A stretch of 64,000 bases of DNA from DASXAQ01 sp036406615. GTDB lineage: Bacteria; Actinomycetota; UBA4738. The stretch spans positions 1 to 64,000 of the forward strand of contig DASXAQ010000001.1 of NCBI GenBank assembly GCA_036406615.1. Direction: 5' to 3'. The notes under the pieces were generated by a model. The model was not told where the DNA came from. It ran no database searches and saw nothing but the letters and a program-made list of their open reading frames with translations. Position 1 is the stretch's first letter. Every line of letters begins with the position of its first letter. Shown here piece by piece: positions 22,242 through 30,516 of the stretch. A program made the position numbers and the translations under genes.

Positions 22242-23885
22242 TCAGGCCGCCACGATGTCGCGGCGCCCGAACGCCCAGGCGGCGGCCAGCGCGAAGGCCG
22301 CGCCGATCCCGATGAGCGCCACCGTCGACACCGCGTCGCCGGCGGCGGCGGGAACCGCCGGGACGTGGTGGAACACCGACAGGTCGAGCACCCAGCCCGG
22401 CGCCCGAAGGATCGCGCCGACGAACTGGACGAGGTACGAGGCCGCGATCGCGCCCAGCGTCAGTCCGGCGGTGGCCCGAGGCAGCAGCGCCATCACGAGC
22501 ACCCCGAGGCCCGTGAACAGCACCGCGGCGGGCACGGCGTTCAGCCCGCCCTCGAGCAGCCGGGGAAGCGACACCGCGATCCCGCGCGACTCCGCGCCCG
22601 CCCACTCGAGCAGCGCGGCCACGAGCGCCACCGCCGCGGCCCCGCCGACCGCGACCAGCGCCTGCTGAAGCAGCCACGTTCGCCGCCCGACGGGGCGCAC
22701 CAGCAGGTTGTCCAGCCGGCTGGCCGCCTCCTCCTCGCGGTCCGCCGCGATGCGAAACCCCGCGTACAGCGCGGCCACGAGCACCGTGAACGTCAGCGCG
22801 AACCCCAGGTAGCCGATCGGCGTGAGCAGCGTCGCGCCGCCGAGCCGGCTGCCGATCCCCTGCGTGAACTCGGACTCGCGGGCGAAGTCCAGGATCCCGC
22901 GCGTCAGCAGCCCGAGCACGAACGCGAAGATCCCCATCGACGCCGCCCACACGACCGTCGGCCACGCGGCCCGCCGGATCGAGAACGCGCCCGACGATCC
23001 CAGCCACAGCGGACGGCGCCGGACCGAGTCGTCGGCGAACAGCAGGCCGCGCCCGAGGTCGCGCCGGCGCTGCAAGGCCACCGCGGCCCATTCGATCGCC
23101 ACCGCGCTCACCGCCAGCAACGCGAGCGGCCCGAGCTGCTCCCCGGCGAACGGGCGGATCTGCTCCCCCCAGCCGAACGGCGAGGCCCATCTGAGCCAGT
23201 CGAGCCCGGAGGTGCCGTCGGCCACGACGCGCACCAGGAACGCCAGCCCGAGCACGACGCCCGCGAGGCCCGACGCGCGCCGGCGGATGGGCACCAGCTG
23301 CGACGTCAGCGTCCCCACCGCGGCGAACACGGCGCCGGTCAGCACGATGCCGGCAGCGAACGCCGCCGAGCCGCTTGCCGCCAGGCCGAGCCCCACCATC
23401 GCAAGCGTCAGTGCGACCCACGCGACGGCGAGCCACGTCGCGAGTGCCGCCGCGGTCGCCAGCACCAGCCGCGACGGGGGCGCGGCGCCGGACACCAACA
23501 GCTCCCAACGGCCGTCGTCCTCTTCCCCGCGAAGCAACCGCGTCGCGGACAGCAGCATCCACACGCCGGCCAGGATCGCCATGAACGTGCCGAGGCGCCA
23601 CGCCGTGAACCCCGCCGCGGTGTCGAGCGCGCGCGGGACGCCGTACAGCGCCCAGAACGCGCGGTTCCCGCCGAACTGCACCGCCAGCAGGGCTCGGGCT
23701 GCCGGCGTCGGAAACGCTGCCGCGTAGCCCTTCACCGTGCTGGCCACCGTCAGCGCGAAGACCGCGGACCAGATCACGCCGCCCTTCCAGGTGGCCCGGA
23801 GCATCAGTGCGTACGCGGCGCGCCCGGCTCGCGCCCGGGCGGCAGCCGGCGCCGGTGCGCTCGCCGTGGCGACGGCCGCCGTCAT
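22242..23885 (-). CDS. ABC exporter permease (ABC-2, polyketide antibiotic type)
   Basis: A 547-residue permease with about 12 membrane helices in two ABC-2 halves. The signature GGVIWSAVFALTVASTVKGYAAAFPT near the start and RRRPLWLGSSGAFSIRRAAWPTVVWA in the middle match the fused permeases annotated as polyketide antibiotic (tetronasin-like) transporters. ATG 23885 overlaps the ATPase stop (ATGA). With the upstream ATPase it forms a complete exporter; cargo unknown. Confidence 0.88.
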   Translation of the reverse strand: MTAAVATASAPAPAAARARAGRAAYALMLRATWKGGVIWSAVFALTVASTVKGYAAAFPTPAARALLAVQFGGNRAFWALYGVPRALDTAAGFTAWRLGTFMAILAGVWMLLSATRLLRGEEDDGRWELLVSGAAPPSRLVLATAAALATWLAVAWVALTLAMVGLGLAASGSAAFAAGIVLTGAVFAAVGTLTSQLVPIRRRASGLAGVVLGLAFLVRVVADGTSGLDWLRWASPFGWGEQIRPFAGEQLGPLALLAVSAVAIEWAAVALQRRRDLGRGLLFADDSVRRRPLWLGSSGAFSIRRAAWPTVVWAASMGIFAFVLGLLTRGILDFARESEFTQGIGSRLGGATLLTPIGYLGFALTFTVLVAALYAGFRIAADREEEAASRLDNLLVRPVGRRTWLLQQALVAVGGAAAVALVAALLEWAGAESRGIAVSLPRLLEGGLNAVPAAVLFTGLGVLVMALLPRATAGLTLGAIAASYLVQFVGAILRAPGWVLDLSVFHHVPAVPAAAGDAVSTVALIGIGAAFALAAAWAFGRRDIVAA

Positions 23886-24811
23886 GTCGCGGCCCGCGGC
23901 GCACCGTCCTCGGGCGCACCGTCCTCGGGACCGTAGTAGCGAAGGAAGATCTCCTCGAGCGACGGCTCCCGCGACTGCAGCGTCGCGACGTTCGACTGCG
24001 CGAGCGCCTGCATGAACGGCTTGAGGTCTCCATGGACGCGACAGCGGACGGCGCCGTCCTGCGACGGGAGGACCTCGACGCCGGGCACCGAGTCCAGCCG
24101 TGGCGCGTCGCCTTCGAACGTGAGATCGAACGCGCGGGCCGACAGGTGGCGGAGCCCGGCCAGCGTGCCGACGTCGGCGAGCCGTCCCCGGCGCAGGATG
24201 CCGACGCGGTCGCACACCTCCTCGACCTCGCTCATGATGTGCGACGACAGGAAGATGGTCTGCCCGCGATCGCGCGCCTCGCGCACGCACGCCTGGAACA
24301 CGGCCGCCATCAGCGGGTCCAGGCCGCTGGTCGGCTCGTCCAGGATCAGCAGGTCGGCGCGCGACTGCAGCGCCCCGATGAGCCCGACCTTCTGACGGTT
24401 TCCCTTCGAATAGGAACGGCCGCGCTTGTCGGGTTCGAGCTCGAAGCGACGCATCAGCTCCTCGCGGTACGCCGCGTCGACGCCGCCGTGGACGTTGCCG
24501 AGCAGCTCCAGCATCTCCCTGCCCGTCAGCTGCGGCCAGACGGCGAACTCGCCCGGGACATACCCGACCCGCCGATGCAGCGTCACGGCGTCGGCCCACG
24601 GATCCAGGTCCAGTACGACGGCGGCTCCCGCCGTTGGCCGGATCAGGCCGAGCAGCAACCGGATGGTCGTGGTCTTGCCGGCGCCGTTGGGCCCGAGGAA
24701 CCCGAACACCTCGCCGCGGCGCACCTCCAGGTTCAGGTCGTCCAGGGCGAGCGTGCGGTCGTAACGCTTGCCGAGACCCTGCGTGAGAATGACCGGCTGG
24801 TCGTCCGGCAC
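23882..24811 (-). CDS. ABC exporter ATP-binding subunit
   Basis: A 309-residue nucleotide-binding domain: Walker A GPNGAGKTTT, Q-loop region RRVGYVPGEFAVWPQLTGREML, signature SYSKGNRQKVGLIGALQS (a KGNRQK variant of LSGGQ, typical of this exporter group), Walker B ADLLILDEPTSGLDPL, H-loop FLSSHIMSEVEEV. GTG 24811 is preferred because GGGAGGG precedes it; a GTG at 24835 is also in frame. Operon with the permease at 22242. Confidence 0.9.
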   Translation of the reverse strand: MPDDQPVILTQGLGKRYDRTLALDDLNLEVRRGEVFGFLGPNGAGKTTTIRLLLGLIRPTAGAAVVLDLDPWADAVTLHRRVGYVPGEFAVWPQLTGREMLELLGNVHGGVDAAYREELMRRFELEPDKRGRSYSKGNRQKVGLIGALQSRADLLILDEPTSGLDPLMAAVFQACVREARDRGQTIFLSSHIMSEVEEVCDRVGILRRGRLADVGTLAGLRHLSARAFDLTFEGDAPRLDSVPGVEVLPSQDGAVRCRVHGDLKPFMQALAQSNVATLQSREPSLEEIFLRYYGPEDGAPEDGAPRAAT

Positions 24812-24945
24812 CGTCGTTCTCCCTCCCGGGATCACCCTACTTGCTCATATCGAAGGACTGTTCATCCCGCGCTCTCACGGCGTTCGCGTACCGTTCGAAG
24901 CGACGTGCTGTGCTGTCGGCACGGATCCGTCACGGGAGGGGACCG

Positions 24946-25251
24946 GTGTACGACGACCCGTTGATCTTGCGAGGCACGAAGACGCCGGCGCCCGAGGGCG
25001 CGCCCCGAAGGCCGTCCATGCCGGGACGGATCTGCGTGGTCGCCGGGTGTGGCACCGTGCTGTCCATGTACAACGCGAAGCCATACTGCTGGGCCCACCG
25101 GCCGGCGATTCAGGGCTCGCCGTCGAGGCGCTCGATCGTCGCCGTGGAGGGCGCTCGTTCGGCCCGAAGCGTCGCCGCGACCTGCTCGGCCCGCCGCATG
25201 ACGCGCAGCACGTTGCCTCCGGCGATGGCGCGTAGCTCGTCGTCGTCGTAG
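24946..25251 (+). CDS. Small zinc-knuckle-like protein (C-x4-C-x12-C-x2-H), paralogue
   Basis: The first 50 residues are clearly coding: RICVVAGCGTVLSMYN..YCWAHRP carries C-x4-C-x12-C-x2-H, the same arrangement as the 19323-19589 protein, and TVLSMYN matches its TQLSTYN. GTG 24946 follows GGGAGGGG. The C-terminal half overlaps the 3' end of the convergent dipeptidase gene by 142 bp and has a composition dictated by that gene, so the reading frame may have lost its original stop. Function unknown. Confidence 0.6.
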   Translation: MYDDPLILRGTKTPAPEGAPRRPSMPGRICVVAGCGTVLSMYNAKPYCWAHRPAIQGSPSRRSIVAVEGARSARSVAATCSARRMTRSTLPPAMARSSSSS

Positions 25252-26315
25252 CCGCGGGCGGCGAGCTCGACGAACAATGCCGGGTAGCACGACACGTCGT
25301 TCAGCCCGGCCGGCATCGATGGCGCTCCGTCGAAGTCGCTGCCGACGCCGATGTGCTCGACGCCGGCCACGTCGCGGACGTGGTCGACGTGGTCGGCGAC
25401 GTCGCCGATCGAAGCCGGAGGGTCGGGGCGGCGTTCGAACCAGGCATCCATCGCCTCGCGGACCGCCGTCGCGTCGCCCGGATGCTCGGTGCGGAGCCGG
25501 CGCGCCTCCTCCCACGCTTCGGCGTTCGCCGTCGCCCCCTCCTTCGTCAGGAACGAGGGCACGAACGTGACCATCACGACGCCGCCGGTCCGCGCGATGG
25601 ACTCCAGGACGTCGTCGGGCACGTTGCGCGGCACGTCGCACAGCGCCCGGGCCGACGAGTGGGAGAAGATCGGGGGCGCCGCGCTCGTCTCGATCGCCTG
25701 GCGCATCGTGTCGGCAGACACGTGGCTCAGGTCCACGAGGACGCCGCACCGGTTCAGCTCGCGCACGACCTCCTCGCCGAACCGGGTCAGCCCCCCGTGC
25801 GGGGCCTCCCCCGTCGCCGAGTCGGCCCAGGGGGTGTCGTCGTTGTGGGTCAGCGTCATGTACCCGGCCCCGAGCCGCGCCAGCACCCGCAACGCGCCAA
25901 GCGACGACCCGATCGACTGGCCGCCTTCGACGCCGATCATCGAGGCGACGCGGCCGGCCGCCGCGACGCGCTCGACGTCGTCCGCGGTCCGCGCGAGCTC
26001 CAGCCGGTCCGGGTGGCGGCGCACGAGGTCGAACAACGAATCGATCTGCTCGAGCGTCTGCGTCACCGCCGCGTCTCCCGGCAGGTCCGACGGGACGTAC
26101 ACGGACCAGAACTGGCCGCCGACGCGGCCCTCGGCCAGGCGCGGCAGGTCGGTCATCAGCGTGGGCTGCGTTTGGAGGTTGGGCTCTGCCGGCTCGTCCC
26201 CGGACGCCAGCCGCGCCTTCCGCAGCTCCCACAACAGGTCGTTGTGCCCGTCGACGAGCGGCGCCCGCTGGAGGACGTCGCGGATCGGCGTGCGGGTGCC
26301 GCGGCCGGAGCTCAT
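25110..26315 (-). CDS. Membrane dipeptidase (peptidase M19)
   Basis: A 401-residue M19 metallopeptidase. Metal ligands visible: LVDGHNDLLWEL (H-x-D), VEGGQSIG (the bridging Glu), HNDDTPWAD with the M19 substrate loop, LVDLSHVSADTM and IFSHSSARAL (two histidines), and IGVGSDFDGAPSMPAG (Asp). No signal peptide, so probably cytoplasmic; hydrolyses dipeptides, possibly including D-residue or dehydropeptides. ATG 26315 has no SD; TAGCAT lies 9 nt before it, so leaderless. Confidence 0.92.
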   Translation of the reverse strand: MSSGRGTRTPIRDVLQRAPLVDGHNDLLWELRKARLASGDEPAEPNLQTQPTLMTDLPRLAEGRVGGQFWSVYVPSDLPGDAAVTQTLEQIDSLFDLVRRHPDRLELARTADDVERVAAAGRVASMIGVEGGQSIGSSLGALRVLARLGAGYMTLTHNDDTPWADSATGEAPHGGLTRFGEEVVRELNRCGVLVDLSHVSADTMRQAIETSAAPPIFSHSSARALCDVPRNVPDDVLESIARTGGVVMVTFVPSFLTKEGATANAEAWEEARRLRTEHPGDATAVREAMDAWFERRPDPPASIGDVADHVDHVRDVAGVEHIGVGSDFDGAPSMPAGLNDVSCYPALFVELAARGYDDDELRAIAGGNVLRVMRRAEQVAATLRAERAPSTATIERLDGEP

Positions 26316-26336
26316 GACCCGGCCATGCTACGCGGG

Positions 26337-27281
26337 TCAGGCAAGCAGCGATCGCACGTACGCGAGCTTGTCCGGGTTGGCGATGGAATGGATGCGCGTG
26401 ATCCGCTCGTCGCGCACCTCGAACGTCAGCACGGCAAGAAGGTCGTAGCCCTGCATCGCCAGCACGCCTGGCTCGCCGTTGACCGGCATCGGCGCGAGCT
26501 GCACACCGAACGCCTTCAGGAACGCCAGGAACGTCGACCCGACGCGGACCCGGCCGGACACCGCCCGCCGCGGCGCGCCCCGGAGTCCGCCCGTATCGGT
26601 CCACCCCACCACGTCAGCGTCCAGCACCTGCATCAGCGCCTCCAGGTTGCCGCTCGAGGCGGCGGCGATGAAGCGGTCGGCGACGGTCCGCAGCACGGCG
26701 GGATCGACCTGGAAGCGGCTGGGGCCGGTCTCGTCCTCGACGTGACGCCGCGCGCGGCTCGCCAGCTGGCGGCAGGCCGCCGGCGAGCGCCCGACGATGG
26801 CGGCGACGTCATCGAACGAGAACCGGAACACGTCGTGCAGGACGAAGGCCACCCGCTCTGCCGGTGTGAGCCGTTCGAGCACCACCAGCAGCGCCATGCG
26901 AACGCTGTCGTCGAGCGTCACCCGCTCGGCGGGATCCAGGCCGTCGTCCACGGGTTCGATGAGGGGCTCGGGCAGCCACGGCCCCACATACGCCTCGCGA
27001 CGCACGCGCGCCGACCGCAGCAGGTCCAGGCACCGGCGGCTGACGACCACCACGAGCCAGCCGCGAACATCGTCCAGGTCGTCGAGATCGACGTCCAGGA
27101 GCCTGGCGAACGCCTCCTGCACCACGTCTTCGGCCTCGTTGAGGCTGCCGAGCATCCGGTACGCGACGTCCAACAGGTAGCGGTGGTGCTCCCGCCAGAT
27201 CTCGCTCATCCGCGCGTCGACCGGCCCGAGTCCCTGTCCCAGTTCGTCGCCGCCCGGCCGGCGGGTGTCGTGTTCGTCCAT
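26337..27281 (-). CDS. ECF sigma factor SigJ-type (ECF41) with C-terminal SnoaL-like domain
   Basis: A 314-residue ECF41 sigma factor. Region 2: YLLDVAYRMLGSLNEAEDVVQEAFARLL; linker with YVGPWLPEPLIEP, the WLPEPL motif of this group; region 4: LTPAERVAFVLHDVFRFSFDDVAAIVGRSPAACRQLASRARR. Residues 195-314 form a SnoaL-like domain with WTDTGGLRGAPRRAV and the C-terminal NPDKL motif (ANPDKLAYV), which in studied members tunes sigma activity in place of a separate anti-sigma. ATG 27281 follows GGAGG. An ECF41-type promoter lies upstream of it and another upstream of the divergent ABC operon. Confidence 0.92.
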   Translation of the reverse strand: MDEHDTRRPGGDELGQGLGPVDARMSEIWREHHRYLLDVAYRMLGSLNEAEDVVQEAFARLLDVDLDDLDDVRGWLVVVVSRRCLDLLRSARVRREAYVGPWLPEPLIEPVDDGLDPAERVTLDDSVRMALLVVLERLTPAERVAFVLHDVFRFSFDDVAAIVGRSPAACRQLASRARRHVEDETGPSRFQVDPAVLRTVADRFIAAASSGNLEALMQVLDADVVGWTDTGGLRGAPRRAVSGRVRVGSTFLAFLKAFGVQLAPMPVNGEPGVLAMQGYDLLAVLTFEVRDERITRIHSIANPDKLAYVRSLLA

Positions 27282-27317
27282 GGTCCGCCTCCGCAGCATA
27301 GGTCCCATCGACGAATG

Positions 27318-27344
27318 GACGATTCCGGCGTGCGGTTCGTGACA
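27318..27344 (-). promoter_or_regulatory. ECF41-type promoter (autoregulation of the sigma gene)
   Basis: On the minus strand TGTCACG (27344-27338), a 16-nt spacer and CGTC (27321-27318), close to the published ECF41 consensus TGTCACA-N16-CGTC, directed at the gene starting at 27281. Confidence 0.65.
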
Positions 27345-27380
27345 TGCGGGTGCGCGGTCGCGCGCCGGGAGTGGCCGGGA

Positions 27381-27407
27381 TGTCACATCCCGCCGGACTC
27401 CCCCGTC
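27381..27407 (+). promoter_or_regulatory. ECF41-type promoter for the ABC exporter operon
   Basis: TGTCACA (27381-27387), 16-nt spacer, CGTC (27404-27407), 58 nt before the ATPase start at 27466. Matches the ECF41 consensus as I recall it. The -35 is also the centre of a GGGATGT-C-ACATCCC palindrome. Confidence 0.7.
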
Positions 27408-27465
27408 GTCAGCGGTCGAGGGCGAAGGCGCGGCGACGGATCGCGCGAGGCGGAGGGAGGAATCC

Positions 27466-28410
27466 ATGGAAGCGATGATTCAGGTTCGCGACCTGCGCAA
27501 GACGTACCCGGGCGGCGTCGCGGCGGTGAAGGGCATCGACTTCGACGTCGCGCCCGGCGAGGTCTACGGGCTGCTCGGGCCGAACGGCGCCGGCAAGTCG
27601 ACGACGATCGGGATGCTCACCACGACGATCGCGCCGACCGGTGGGTCGGCGCGGTTGGCCGGGTTCGACGTGGCCGCCGATCCGATCGGGGCCCGAAGCG
27701 TCAGCAGCGTCGTGTTCCAGGAGGCGGTGCTCGACCGCGCGCTGTCCGGCCGGCGCAACCTCGAGACCCACGCGAGACTCTGGGGCGTGGACCGCGCGAT
27801 GGCGCGCACGCGGATCGCCGAGGTTGCCGACGCGTTCGGACTGGCCGGCGAGCTCGACCGCCCGGCCGGAACCCTGAGCGGCGGGCAGCGGCGCCGCCTG
27901 GAGATCGGGCGAGCGTTGCTCTCCGGCCCCCGGGTCCTGTTCCTGGACGAGCCCACGGTCGGGCTGGATCCGCGCATCCGGTTCGAACTGCTCGACCTCA
28001 TCGCCGGGCTTCGCTCTCGCAACGAGGTCACGATCCTGCTCACCACCCACTATCTGGACGAGGCCGAACGCCTCTGCGACCGGGTGGCGATCGTGCACGC
28101 CGGCAGGATCGTCGCCACGGGGTCGCCAGCCCAGCTGCTGGCAGCGCTCGGGCGCGAGATCGTCGAGGCGCGGGTCGCCGGCGACGCGTGGCGGGCGCTC
28201 GCGGCGTTGCGGGCAGCCGGCGTCGCCGGCGAGGACGCATTCGTCGTCGGAGCCACCGTGACGGTGCCGCTGCAGGATCGGTCGGCCGACCGCGTCGTGG
28301 CCGCCGTCCGCAACGAAGCCATCGGAGCGACCTCCGTCGGCGTGCGCGCGCCGACCCTGGACGACGTGTACCTACGGCTCACGGGCGACCGCATGGACGA
28401 CGCCGCCTGA
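27466..28410 (+). CDS. ABC exporter ATP-binding protein (DrrA-like)
   Basis: A 314-residue ATPase of the daunorubicin-resistance DrrA type. Walker A GPNGAGKSTTIGMLTT, signature LSGGQRRRLEIGRALL, Walker B VLFLDEPTVGLDP, H-loop LLTTHYLDEAERLCDRV, and the C-terminal domain ending GVRAPTLDDVYLRLTG, diagnostic of DrrA-like proteins. RBS GGAGGGAGGAATCC. Transcription is probably driven by the ECF41 sigma encoded divergently. Confidence 0.92.
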   Translation: MEAMIQVRDLRKTYPGGVAAVKGIDFDVAPGEVYGLLGPNGAGKSTTIGMLTTTIAPTGGSARLAGFDVAADPIGARSVSSVVFQEAVLDRALSGRRNLETHARLWGVDRAMARTRIAEVADAFGLAGELDRPAGTLSGGQRRRLEIGRALLSGPRVLFLDEPTVGLDPRIRFELLDLIAGLRSRNEVTILLTTHYLDEAERLCDRVAIVHAGRIVATGSPAQLLAALGREIVEARVAGDAWRALAALRAAGVAGEDAFVVGATVTVPLQDRSADRVVAAVRNEAIGATSVGVRAPTLDDVYLRLTGDRMDDAA

Positions 28411-28477
28411 TCGACGAAGCACACCGGACACATTCCACGGAGCGCGGACGCGCTCCATCACGGAAGGAGCAGACGAG

Positions 28478-29353
28478 ATGTCCACCGTCGACGCCACCAC
28501 CATCCCCAGACCTCCGCGCTCGGCCTCGAGCCTCCGCCCGGGTGCCGGCGCGTCGCGCCTGCGCGCGTTCACCACGCTGGCACGCCGCCGGTTCGCGCTG
28601 AGCGCACACGCGCCGCGTGAGGTCCTGGTCCCGCTGCTGACGCCGGTGCTCTTCTCGATCGTGATCGCCCCGGCCCTGGCGACGATCGTCGGCTCCCCGG
28701 CGGGCGGGATCGACTACATGACCTATGTCTCGATCGGAACCGTCGGGCTGCTGGTGCCGATCAGCTGCATGTTCGCGGGGATCGGCGTACTGGTCGATCG
28801 CGAGACGGGCGCCCGGCGCGACCTCCTGGCGGCGCCGATCCCGCGATCGCTCGTGGTCGCGGGAAACCTGGCGGTCGCCCTCACGACCGCCGGTCTGCAG
28901 ATCGCCGTCCTGTTCATCGCGGCCACCCTGCGCGGCGCGGAGTTCCACACGAGCGCCGCGGGCGTCGGCTGGTTCGTCTCCAGCGCGGTCCTGTTCGCCG
29001 TCGCGATGTACGGAGGCGCCGAAACGCTCGCCAACCGGGTGCCGAGCCAGGAGGAGTATGTGGGCGCCGTCCCCGCGATCGCGATCGTCCCGTGGTTCTT
29101 CGCGGGCTCGCTGTTCCCGATCAGCGCATTGCCCGCCGGGCTGACCGCCTTCGCCAAGGTGCTGCCGCTGACGCACGCGCTGGCCGTGATGCGCTACGGC
29201 ATGCTCGGTGGCGACGCGGCCGGGCTTCGCGACATCTGGGGCATGACGAACGCCACCGTGATGGCGTCGCTCAGCCTCGCGGTGGTGACCGCGTACGCGA
29301 TCGCGCTCACGCTCGTGGCGGTGCGGGTGTTCACGCGCGCGGCGGTGCGCTAA
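28478..29353 (+). CDS. ABC-2 permease (DrrB-like)
   Basis: A 291-residue permease with six membrane helices: PREVLVPLLTPVLFSIVIAPAL, YMTYVSIGTVGLLVPISCMFAG, DLLAAPIPRSLVVAGNLAVAL (the EAA-like cytoplasmic loop region) and PWFFAGSLFPISALPAGLTAFAKVLPLTHAL, the conserved ABC-2 FxSG/FP motif. 67 nt behind the ATPase with its own GGAAGGAG. Partner of the DrrA-like protein; cargo unknown. Confidence 0.9.
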   Translation: MSTVDATTIPRPPRSASSLRPGAGASRLRAFTTLARRRFALSAHAPREVLVPLLTPVLFSIVIAPALATIVGSPAGGIDYMTYVSIGTVGLLVPISCMFAGIGVLVDRETGARRDLLAAPIPRSLVVAGNLAVALTTAGLQIAVLFIAATLRGAEFHTSAAGVGWFVSSAVLFAVAMYGGAETLANRVPSQEEYVGAVPAIAIVPWFFAGSLFPISALPAGLTAFAKVLPLTHALAVMRYGMLGGDAAGLRDIWGMTNATVMASLSLAVVTAYAIALTLVAVRVFTRAAVR

Positions 29354-29377
29354 GACGAAGTCGTCGGTAAGGCGGGC

Positions 29378-30328
29378 TCAGCAGGAGGGCCCGCCCCACG
29401 GCGAGAAGCCCTCGTCCTGCCAGATGAGGTAGGAGTGCGAGATGTTCTCCTTCGCGTCGTAGGGATCGAAGTTCCACCCGTACGCGTTGTTCCCGTCCCA
29501 CCAGAACGGCATCAGCTGGAAGATCCCGGCGGCCCCGGTCGGCGATCGCGCGTAGGGGTTGTCGCCGCTTTCGCGGTCGGCAATGCACTCGGCGATCTGG
29601 CCGTTCTTGCCCGTGCCCCAATAGGAGTAGATCAGGGCGTCGATCTCGGACTCGGGCGGCGGCGGCAGGGGTGGCGGGCCGACGCCCGGCCCCGCCCGAC
29701 CCGGGTCCGACTTGGGCATCGCCAGCCGGGCCGCGGTCTCCCGTTCGATCTGCGCGATGGCCGCCTGCTGGGCGGCGACGGCCGCGGCCATCTGGCTTCG
29801 GCGCGCGTTCAAGCCCTGGACGAGTTGCTGCTGCTGCGACAACAGCGACCGCAGTCGGGCCGCCGCCCAGGCCGACTGCCGTCGGGCGACCTCGGCCCGG
29901 GTGGCGGCATCGGCGTCGCCCTGGGCGATCGAGGTGAGGAACTGGACCCCGGCGCTGGCCTGGTCGAAGCTCGTGAACCCCAGGACGGCGAGCATCCCGG
30001 AGGGGCCACCGGTCTCGTAGGCGGAGCGGGCTCTGGAGTCCAGGTTCGTCATCGCCTGGATCAGGTTCGACTGAGCGGCCGCAGATTCCTGGCGCGCCGC
30101 ATCGAGCCGGCTCTGCGTCTGCTGGAGCTTGAGGTTCGCCACCGAGAACTGTTGCGCGATGATCGCGAGTTGAACGTTGAGGTCGGCGAGGCGCGCCTTC
30201 GCGTCGGCGAGCGACTGGGACGTCGAGGCCGCACTCGGCTCCATCGATGCCGCCGCCAGCGCTGTGATCAGCGCCCCCACCGTCAGCCAGCGGCGGCGTG
30301 GGCTCGGTTTCGGGATCCCCGTCCTCAT
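29378..30328 (-). CDS. Secreted coiled-coil lysozyme-like (SLT-domain) peptidoglycan hydrolase
   Basis: A 316-residue exported protein. Signal peptide RRRWLTVGALITALAAASMEPSAA; residues 38-130 form a long coiled coil with Gln/Ala-rich heptads as in PcsB/CwlO-type proteins; a proline-rich hinge (PPPLPPPPE) precedes the C-terminal SLT/lysozyme-like domain (IAECIADRESGDNPYARSPTGAAGIFQLMPFWW), in which ADRESG holds the catalytic glutamate. Likely a cell-wall hydrolase whose coiled coil controls access. No SD before the ATG; a hairpin plus T-rich stretch directly precedes it. Confidence 0.87.
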   Translation of the reverse strand: MRTGIPKPSPRRRWLTVGALITALAAASMEPSAASTSQSLADAKARLADLNVQLAIIAQQFSVANLKLQQTQSRLDAARQESAAAQSNLIQAMTNLDSRARSAYETGGPSGMLAVLGFTSFDQASAGVQFLTSIAQGDADAATRAEVARRQSAWAAARLRSLLSQQQQLVQGLNARRSQMAAAVAAQQAAIAQIERETAARLAMPKSDPGRAGPGVGPPPLPPPPESEIDALIYSYWGTGKNGQIAECIADRESGDNPYARSPTGAAGIFQLMPFWWDGNNAYGWNFDPYDAKENISHSYLIWQDEGFSPWGGPSC

Positions 30329-30334
30329 AAGAAA

Positions 30335-30354
30335 CGGACCACCGAGGTGGTCCG
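30335..30354 (-). terminator. Leader hairpin just upstream of the hydrolase start (attenuator-like)
   Basis: Perfect 9-bp stem CGGACCACC/GGTGGTCCG with a 2-nt loop. On the minus strand it is followed by TTTCTT and then ATG 30328, so in the mRNA it resembles an intrinsic terminator or a start-site-occluding hairpin. Confidence 0.5.
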
Positions 30355-30361
30355 GTTCTCC

Positions 30362-30391
30362 ACCCTATGGCGGGTCGGCCTCGAACGTCAA
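30362..30391 (-). promoter_or_regulatory. Sigma-70-like promoter of the hydrolase gene
   Basis: Minus strand TTGACG (30391-30386), 18-nt spacer, TAGGGT (30367-30362). The predicted transcript would begin just before the hairpin at 30354-30335. Confidence 0.4.
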
Positions 30392-30516
30392 GCTCAGGTC
30401 GAGACTCGGCGTCCGGCCTCCCCCGCCGCCCCGGCCGCAATGTGGACCAAGGGCCGAGTCAAGACCGCGCGGCGGCGGGACCGATACGCATCTCAGGCAA
30501 CGCGAGGAGCGCTGAG

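Noticed and set aside
19699..24033. A 1444-codon open frame on the minus strand
   Set aside because: Only its 3' end (19699-20121) is a gene. The rest is antisense or out of frame to DUF2461, MFS and ABC genes and is an Arg/Gly/Ala-rich product of GC bias.
27377..27391. GGGATGT-C-ACATCCC palindrome as a repressor operator
   Set aside because: Better explained by the ECF41 -35 TGTCACA with CGTC 16 nt downstream; palindrome symmetry may be chance. Kept only as a note.
25353..28601. A 1082-codon open frame on the plus strand
   Set aside because: Overlaps the dipeptidase, SigJ and DrrA genes in other frames and has no recognisable domain; a high-GC artefact.
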